Positions 7,486-11,097 of a DNA stretch of 11,097 bases are shown in pieces. Made by a program: the position numbers and the translations under genes. Each line of letters opens with the position of its first letter. The first letter of the stretch is position 1. The stretch is taken from the NCBI GenBank assembly GCA_026770575.1, contig MU657999.1, positions 2,336-13,432 of the forward strand. The letters are read 5' to 3'. Below the pieces are notes generated by a model that worked only from the letters and a program-made list of their open reading frames with translations, had not been told where the DNA came from and searched no databases. Origin of the DNA: Pelagophyceae sp. CCMP2097 (taxonomy: Eukaryota > Sar > Pelagophyceae).

Positions 7486-7537
7486 GGCTCCGCCTGAACC
7501 TTGACCGCGCAGGCTCCGACTGAACTTGGACCGGGCA
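7486..7537. repeat. 26-bp imperfect tandem duplication
   Basis: Units 7486-7511 and 7512-7537 both follow GGCTCCGNCTGAAC..GACCGNGCA, with a few substitutions. It lies about 95 bp after the stop of the chorein-like gene. Confidence 0.75.
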
Positions 7538-7903
7538 ACGCTGACAAAGGCCGGCGTAGCGGCGCCCGCCGACGACGAACCGACCGTCGATTTCCCCTTT
7601 GTCGAATTCTTCGCCACGCTCGGTGGGTCTCTGCCCGCGGGGTGCGCGCCGCCGCGCGCGAAAAACCGCGCCGTCACCGCGTTTGACAGGCACGGGCGTG
7701 CCGCGGAGCGACGAAGGGGCGCTGTCGGCGTCGGAAAGCCCGACCTCGCCTCTAGCGTTTCTCAGCAATCGCATAGTGCGGCCGCTCCTCGCCTTCGTCT
7801 TTTTTCTCTGGGCGGCCAAAATAACCTAGACATAGCTCCCCCGTCGCATCCGGCCCGACGGCCAAACCGGAGACGGGGCTCGCATCCACGGCGCGAGGGC
7901 TAG
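7505..7903 (+). CDS. Possible exon or small hypothetical gene
   Basis: A frame open from 7505 to a stop at 7901-7903. Its first third reads like protein (TLTKAGV, then DEPTVDFPFVEFFATLGG) and uses host-like GC-rich codons. The rest is Arg/Pro/Ser-rich. There is no ATG start nearby; a possible splice acceptor CCGCGCAG precedes it at 7511. It could be a further exon of the upstream gene or chance. I do not recognise it. Confidence 0.15.
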   Translation, partial: PRRLRLNLDRATLTKAGVAAPADDEPTVDFPFVEFFATLGGSLPAGCAPPRAKNRAVTAFDRHGRAAERRRGAVGVGKPDLASSVSQQSHSAAAPRLRLFSLGGQNNLDIAPPSHPARRPNRRRGSHPRREG

Positions 7904-7921
7904 AGGGAGTGTATGTACATT

Positions 7922-8010
7922 CGAGAGGTGGCCATTCTGCGGCGGTCGGTCGCGGCCGGGGACACCTCAAAACCGAGTCGATGGTGCGGCGGAGGCGTTG
8001 CACAGATGTG
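7922..8010 (-). pseudogene. Possible relic of a TTC4 C-terminal segment
   Basis: The minus strand encodes GFEVSPAAT followed by residues with R and M at the same offsets as in the intact TTC4 gene (WFEVSPAATLRELM). FEVSPAAT is identical over eight residues, and the two DNA stretches differ only at third codon positions (five of eight codons). The rest of a TTC4 gene is not visible, so this would be a small decayed fragment. It could still be coincidence. Confidence 0.25.
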
Positions 8011-8083
8011 AGCGCGGGGTGATGAACAGGTAGGCGGAGCACGCTTAAGTGCGCCGCGCTGCGCTCGCGGAGGGCCGCGGCAT

Positions 8084-8403
8084 TCAGTTGGGCACCGCGG
8101 AGGAGACGGGCGCCGCTGCGATCTTGGCCGCGGCCATCGCGGCGGCGACGTTGTCGACCATGATGCTGTACGTCTGCGACGGGCGCCTGCGCGAGTTGCG
8201 CACGGGCGAGTATATGCTAAAGTCCTACGACGGCGGCGTTCGAACGAGGGGCGCCCTTTGCCCATACAATTATTGTAGGCCGGCGAATTTCGCCTCACCG
8301 CGTCGCTGATCTTGCACGGCGGCGACGCGGGGATGATGTCGTCCTTCGTCGGCGCGAGCACCTCTTTGGGCCATCGCTCGTCCGTCGAAGCTTCGCCCTC
8401 CAT
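8084..8403 (-). CDS. Small two-exon hypothetical protein (81 aa)
   Basis: Join of 8403-8299 and 8224-8084. Exon 1 (MEGEASTDERWPKEVLAPTK and on) ends at a strong donor, GACGCG|GTGAGG. The acceptor CGTCGTAG|GAC opens exon 2 in the same phase, which runs through TYSIMVDNVAAAMAAAK to a TGA. The 74-nt intron matches the size of the others in this window, and almost all codons end in G or C. The predicted protein has an acidic/polar front and an Ala-rich helix near the end, with no membrane segment. I do not recognise a family. The start codon is only 21 bp from a hairpin repeat (8425), so its promoter would lie in repeat DNA, or the ATG is internal to a gene broken by that insertion. The antisense frame is also open, so strand choice rests on the splice sites. 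Confidence 0.42.
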
Positions 8404-8424
8404 GCTTCTTGTGGAAGATTGTTG

Positions 8425-8490
8425 AGGACCCGAAGGAGGGTCCTTGCCGTTTAATCAACGTCAGTTTACGGCAAGGGCCCTTCGGGTCCT
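8425..8490. repeat. Nested hairpin of composite repeat, copy 2
   Basis: Arm 8425-8450 (AGGACCCGAAGGAGGGTCC and on) pairs with arm 8468-8490. It is the same as copies 1 and 3 except for three extra bases in the left arm, shared with copy 3. It begins the second composite unit, which resumes at 9214 after an insertion. Confidence 0.85.
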
Positions 8491-8504
8491 TTGATTGAAG
8501 GATT

Positions 8505-9213
8505 AGAGAGCTTCAGCTCAAAGTGACACCCTATCGAATTCATATCCTATCGTATCCATCGGACAAGATCAAACTCATATCCTATCGAACTGATCTGCAT
8601 ATTTTGGAGACGACGTCGTGGTCTTATGGAGGGGTCAAGGATATCGGTCAGTTCTCGTCGAAAAAAGGCGCTGAATGGCCCTATCGACGCGCCTTGGTCC
8701 CGCAGGGCCGGTCCTATTTTTGTTTTGCGGTGTGGCTACCCCTTGGGCAGCAGCGACGTGGCATCGGAAGGCGCGTGAGGAGCATGCGTTCGGGCCCTTG
8801 CGGGACCCGCCACGCGCCGGCAACCGACGGGAATTGCGCGCAGGCGTCCGCAACCAATCCGGCAGCGCCCGGAACCGGCCGCGACAGCGCATCGCGGGTG
8901 GGTGCGAACTCGAACACAAGTACCCAAAACACCGATTCCGCTAGAGTCGACGCACCATGCGGAAAATCGACGGGCGTCTGCGCATGGGCTTGTTGATTGA
9001 CTGCGCACCATCGATCCCGGGACGGGAGTCGGCTGGGGTGCCTCGGGGTTGCCCTCGGGCCAAAGTAGTATCTAGGTACTACTTTGATTTGGCTCGCGAG
9101 TTTGAGAGTTGTACGAGGTCCGTTGAATGGAGAGATCACTGCAAGCTCTATATATCAACGGGCTTTTAACGGGGTTTTATTTGATAGGGTATCACTTTGA
9201 GCTGAAGCTCTCT
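8505..9213. mobile_element. 709-bp TIR element nested in composite repeat copy 2
   Basis: 34-bp terminal inverted repeats (8505-8538 and 9180-9213; AGAGAGCTTCAGCTCAAAG and on) match with two mismatches. Copies 1 and 3 of the host repeat read GGATTACC without interruption. Here the site reads GGATT, element, ATTACC, so ATT (8502-8504 and 9214-9216) is a 3-bp target duplication. A 4-bp ATTA reading is possible if the ends are set one base further in. Three-base duplications fit PIF/Harbinger-type elements, though those prefer TWA. No transposase frame is seen, so it is non-autonomous. The interior has repeated CATATCCTATCG motifs near the left end and a 9-bp hairpin AAAGTAGTA/TACTACTTT (9062-9070 and 9077-9085). 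Confidence 0.8.
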
Positions 9214-9233
9214 ATTACCAGGGGCAATTTTAT

Positions 9234-9280
9234 CTGTCCGTCTGTCCGTCCGTCTGTCCGTCTGTCCGTCCGTCCGTCCG
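9234..9280. repeat. (TCTG/TCCG)n microsatellite in copy 2
   Basis: About a dozen tetranucleotide units alternating TCTG and TCCG. It sits at the same place as the TCTG tract of copy 1 but is richer in TCCG. Confidence 0.9.
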
Positions 9281-9328
9281 CAGGTAAATCCGCGAGGTTC
9301 CACCTTTAGGAAGAAAAAGGCAGCAACT

Positions 9329-9450
9329 CGGCCGATTCAGCGATTGGTGGTTGATGCGATCACTAAAATTGGGAGTGAATGTCGAGCAGGAGCCTCATTG
9401 GAATCATCATAGGAGAAGTTTTTGGTCACAGGTTCGAATCTAGTCGGCCG
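9329..9450 (+). other. tRNA-like core, copy 2
   Basis: The same 122-nt core as at 3634-3755, with the end pairing CGGCCGA/TCGGCCG and the B-box-like GGTTCGAATCT conserved. Substitutions cluster in the middle; TCACT and AGTGA there can pair in this copy. An A-rich tail follows. Confidence 0.45.
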
Positions 9451-9639
9451 CAAAAAAAACAAAAAAACAAAGAAATAGCTCAATAAGAAATAATAAAAAT
9501 AAAAAAGATAAGGAGGATTTGAAGGTTCAGCGATAAGTTAAATAATTTTAATTATTTACGTTGGCATTGCAATGGGATTTGGCTGTATCCTTCGCTCGAA
9601 GTCGGGTCCTCCGTGTGCCTCCGGCGCGCTCTTGTAATA

Positions 9640-9983
9640 CAGCAGTTCCCACTTTATTTCCGAAAGTCCAAAACCAAAAGCACCGGCCAAAAGCAAAAGC
9701 CAAAGCAAAAGCAAAAAGCAAAAATCCAATATCCAAAACCAAAGGCATGTCAAAATCTCATTAAGGCGGATATTAAGGATTTAATCAAATCTATTCCCAA
9801 TTTTTTTGAGATCAATTCTCAAAAATAAGTCTTCTTGGGATTTTATCAAATCTTCAAATATCTGTCTTATTGAGATTTTGACATCTTTGGTTTTGGATAT
9901 TGGATTTTTGCTTTTGCTTTTGCTTTTGCTTTTTGGCCGATGCTTTTGGTTTTGGACTTTCGGAAATTAAGTGGGAACTGCTG
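9640..9983. mobile_element. 344-bp full-length foldback MITE with TA target duplication
   Basis: The ends CAGCAGTTCCCACTT and AAGTGGGAACTGCTG are perfect inverted copies flanked by TA (9638-9639 and 9984-9985). Complementarity continues almost to the centre near 9812, through AAGC/AAAAGC-rich arms, and ends in a small hairpin (TTTTTGAGA/TTCTCAAAAA). A TA duplication with CAG termini fits Tc1/mariner or pogo-type MITEs. It sits at the right end of composite repeat copy 2. There is no coding capacity. Confidence 0.9.
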
Positions 9984-10009
9984 TACTTTCAAACATCAGG
10001 CTCAACTCA

Positions 10010-10023
10010 CTAGGAATTCCTAG
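10010..10023. repeat. 14-bp perfect palindrome
   Basis: CTAGGAATTCCTAG reads the same on both strands. A related imperfect palindrome (TAGGAATCCTTCCTA, 3939-3953) lies just after copy 1 of the composite repeat. Confidence 0.7.
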
Positions 10024-10086
10024 ACAGCTTCACCTTTTTTAAGAAGCTTTTCAAGTTGAATGGCGCATTTGCATAAAATGTTATTG

Positions 10087-10195
10087 AGGACCCGAAGGAG
10101 GGTCCTTGCCGTTTAATCAACGCCAGTTTACGGCAAGGGCCCTTCGGGTCCTTTGATTGAAGGATTACCAGGGGCAGTTTTGTCTGTCCGTCTGC
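10087..10195 (+). mobile_element. Composite repeat, copy 3 (truncated)
   Basis: The hairpin arms are 10087-10112 and 10130-10152, followed by GGATTACCAGGGGCAGTTT and only two TCTG/TCCG units. The tRNA-like core is absent. It confirms the uninterrupted form of the site where the 709-bp element entered copy 2. Confidence 0.85.
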
Positions 10196-10534
10196 ACAGT
10201 GGATTTCCTATCAGGACATCCGACTGGCGATTTCCTATCGACCCGAACTCCGAAACCCGAAACCCGAAACATGAACTTGAACAACCAAATATCCCAAAAC
10301 TCCACAGAAGCAGAATGCAGAATACTAAACTAGGATTCCTACTCTCCTTCTCCTTTCCTTTCTACGGTTATGGTTCCTACGACGCTGCTCGTGCGCGTGT
10401 GAGACTCACACCTACGATCAACGTACTCGGTTCGCGCGCGTCCGTACGTGCGCAGAACTCTTCGTGCTATAGTGCCCATCTCAAGGTAGGTGGCACCGGA
10501 GGCACACCCGACGCGTGTTCACGCTTCGGGGCTT
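10196..10534. other. Intergenic, no gene seen; short repeats
   Basis: GATTTCCTATC occurs twice (10202-10212 and 10229-10239), and three tandem CCGAAAC heptamers lie at 10250-10270. Composition shifts from AT-rich to GC-rich at about 10375. No frame here is convincing. Confidence 0.4.
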
Positions 10535-10648
10535 TGCTGCAGCTGCCGCTGCACGGGCATCGTCGCTGACGAGCCCATCTTACTGTGTGACTGCGCCAAG
10601 CGAGTCCACAACCACATAGTGTTTGACCGTGTGCGCGTACTAGCCTGC
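10535..10648 (+). other. PHD-finger-like Cys/His cluster (unplaced exon?)
   Basis: One plus frame reads CCSCRCTGIVADEPILLCDC followed by AKRVHNHIVF and, nine residues later, ACRG. The string DEPILLCD.C...H is close to the core of PHD fingers (CxxC..D..LLCDxCxxxxHxxC), though the spacing is one residue short and the last Cys pair is not clear. No start codon is present; an acceptor-like CTTTGCTGCAG precedes it at 10532-10542. It may be a decayed exon. Confidence 0.22.
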
Positions 10649-10764
10649 CGCGGTCCAATTCGTCCAAGACGCATCCGTGGCTTCGGACTCGCGCAGATCA
10701 CGCTACCTTTCGCGCTGCGACTACGATGGTTGCTACCATGTACGACGCCCTTATGAAGGCGTAG

Positions 10765-11097
10765 AAGCACGGCTTCTTCTCGGCGACGCACGATGACGCT
10801 ACGGACCGCGAGCACTTCGACGATTACAAAGTGCGTTTGGTCACGGTTGAGCCCCCCCTCGCGTATACGATGGTTCCCTCGACGGCCGGCAATGACGCAA
10901 CCATGCTTACGGCTGACGCCGCGGTAAGTGCTTTGCTTTTACGCGTGCTACGTTCGACGACTCAGCTCGACTCGTTTCGTCTCGTCCGCGACGCGACGAA
11001 CGGCCGTGACGCGTGGTTCGCGCTCGCCGAGTCGCGCGGCCACGCCTTGGCGGGGGTACGCGCGCGGCGTGCACTCAAACTTCAGATTGCAGCTTTA
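10765..11097 (+). CDS. Partial retrotransposon Gag-like open frame, runs off right edge
   Basis: 111 codons without a stop, from just after a TAG at 10762-10764 to the window end; the first ATG is at 10870. The stretch ALLLRVLRS, then DATNGRDAWFALAESRGHAL and RRALKLQI, follows the layout of Ty1/copia-type Gag proteins ('..a..aW..L...y........l...l..l'). The same frame is also open for 45 codons before the TAG and includes the ATG at 10738, so the TAG may be a decay mutation or a readthrough site. The zinc knuckle and Pol would lie outside the window. The similarity is by pattern only; another alpha-helical protein is possible. Confidence 0.35.

Larger units (their letters stand above)
7392..8083. 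other. Intergenic region with no firm gene
   Basis: GC-rich sequence with several overlapping frames on both strands, none recognisable. It holds the 26-bp tandem duplication at 7486-7537, a weak plus-strand frame from 7505, and a minus-strand stretch near 7948-7971 that resembles the C-terminus of TTC4. Confidence 0.4.
9214..9639 (+). mobile_element. Composite repeat, copy 2 (continuation after insertion)
   Basis: Resumes with ATTACCAGGGGCAATTTT and aligns through to GCGCTCTTGTAATA with 3521-3931, differing by scattered substitutions and small indels in the A-rich tail. The inverted end motif TCCTTCGGGTCCTC is broken by about nine extra bases (CTTCGCTCGAAGTCGGGTCC) near 9591-9609. Confidence 0.85.

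Noticed and set aside
8049..8309. 86-codon plus-strand frame
   Set aside because: No ATG at its start and antisense to the spliced minus-strand gene, which has matching splice sites and phase. Not fully excluded.
8523..8996. 157-codon frame inside the 709-bp element as a transposase
   Set aside because: No DDE-like or DNA-binding pattern; composition follows the local DNA.

Overview
The window looks like nuclear DNA from a compact, GC-rich microalgal genome, plausibly a stramenopile alga of the pelagophyte type. That placement is an inference from style, not from a database search. The evidence is gene-rich segments with strong G/C preference at third codon positions, very short GT-AG introns (about 43-74 nt), divergent genes about 140 bp apart, eukaryote-only families (TTC4/Cns1 co-chaperone, chorein-type lipid-transfer domain, MULE transposase with SWIM finger), and AT-rich, tRNA-like or foldback repeats between the genes.

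Layout. 1-2400: two convergent halves of Mutator-like (MULE) transposases. The plus strand carries an N-terminal half that stops where the zinc-binding CxxH of the catalytic domain should follow. The minus strand carries a C-terminal half with a SWIM finger, an AT-hook and a Tudor/SH3-like tail. 2542-3439: a non-autonomous element with 20-bp terminal inverted repeats of hAT appearance. 3449-3931: first copy of a composite repeat made of a nested hairpin, a (TCTG)n tract, a tRNA-like body with a B-box, an A-rich tail and a conserved 3' block. 4332-5724 (minus): a complete two-exon TTC4/Cns1 co-chaperone gene. 5725-5865: a shared divergent promoter. 5866-7391 (plus): a five-exon gene with a signal peptide and a chorein-like domain. 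7392-8083: little certain coding, with a 26-bp tandem duplication and a possible TTC4 relic. 8084-8403 (minus): a small two-exon gene of unknown function that is seen only after splicing. 8425-9639: a second composite repeat, interrupted by a 709-bp TIR element with a clean target-site duplication and abutted at its right end by a 344-bp full-length foldback MITE flanked by TA. 10087-10195: a third, truncated repeat copy. 10535-10648: a PHD-like Cys/His cluster. 10765-11097: an open frame resembling a retrotransposon Gag that runs off the right edge.

TTC4 and the chorein-like gene are the credible host genes and may share regulation through their common promoter. The rest is mostly a record of successive transposon insertions. 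The most unusual items are the composite hairpin/tRNA-like repeat family with elements nested in it, the inverted MULE halves, and the small chorein protein that carries a signal peptide.
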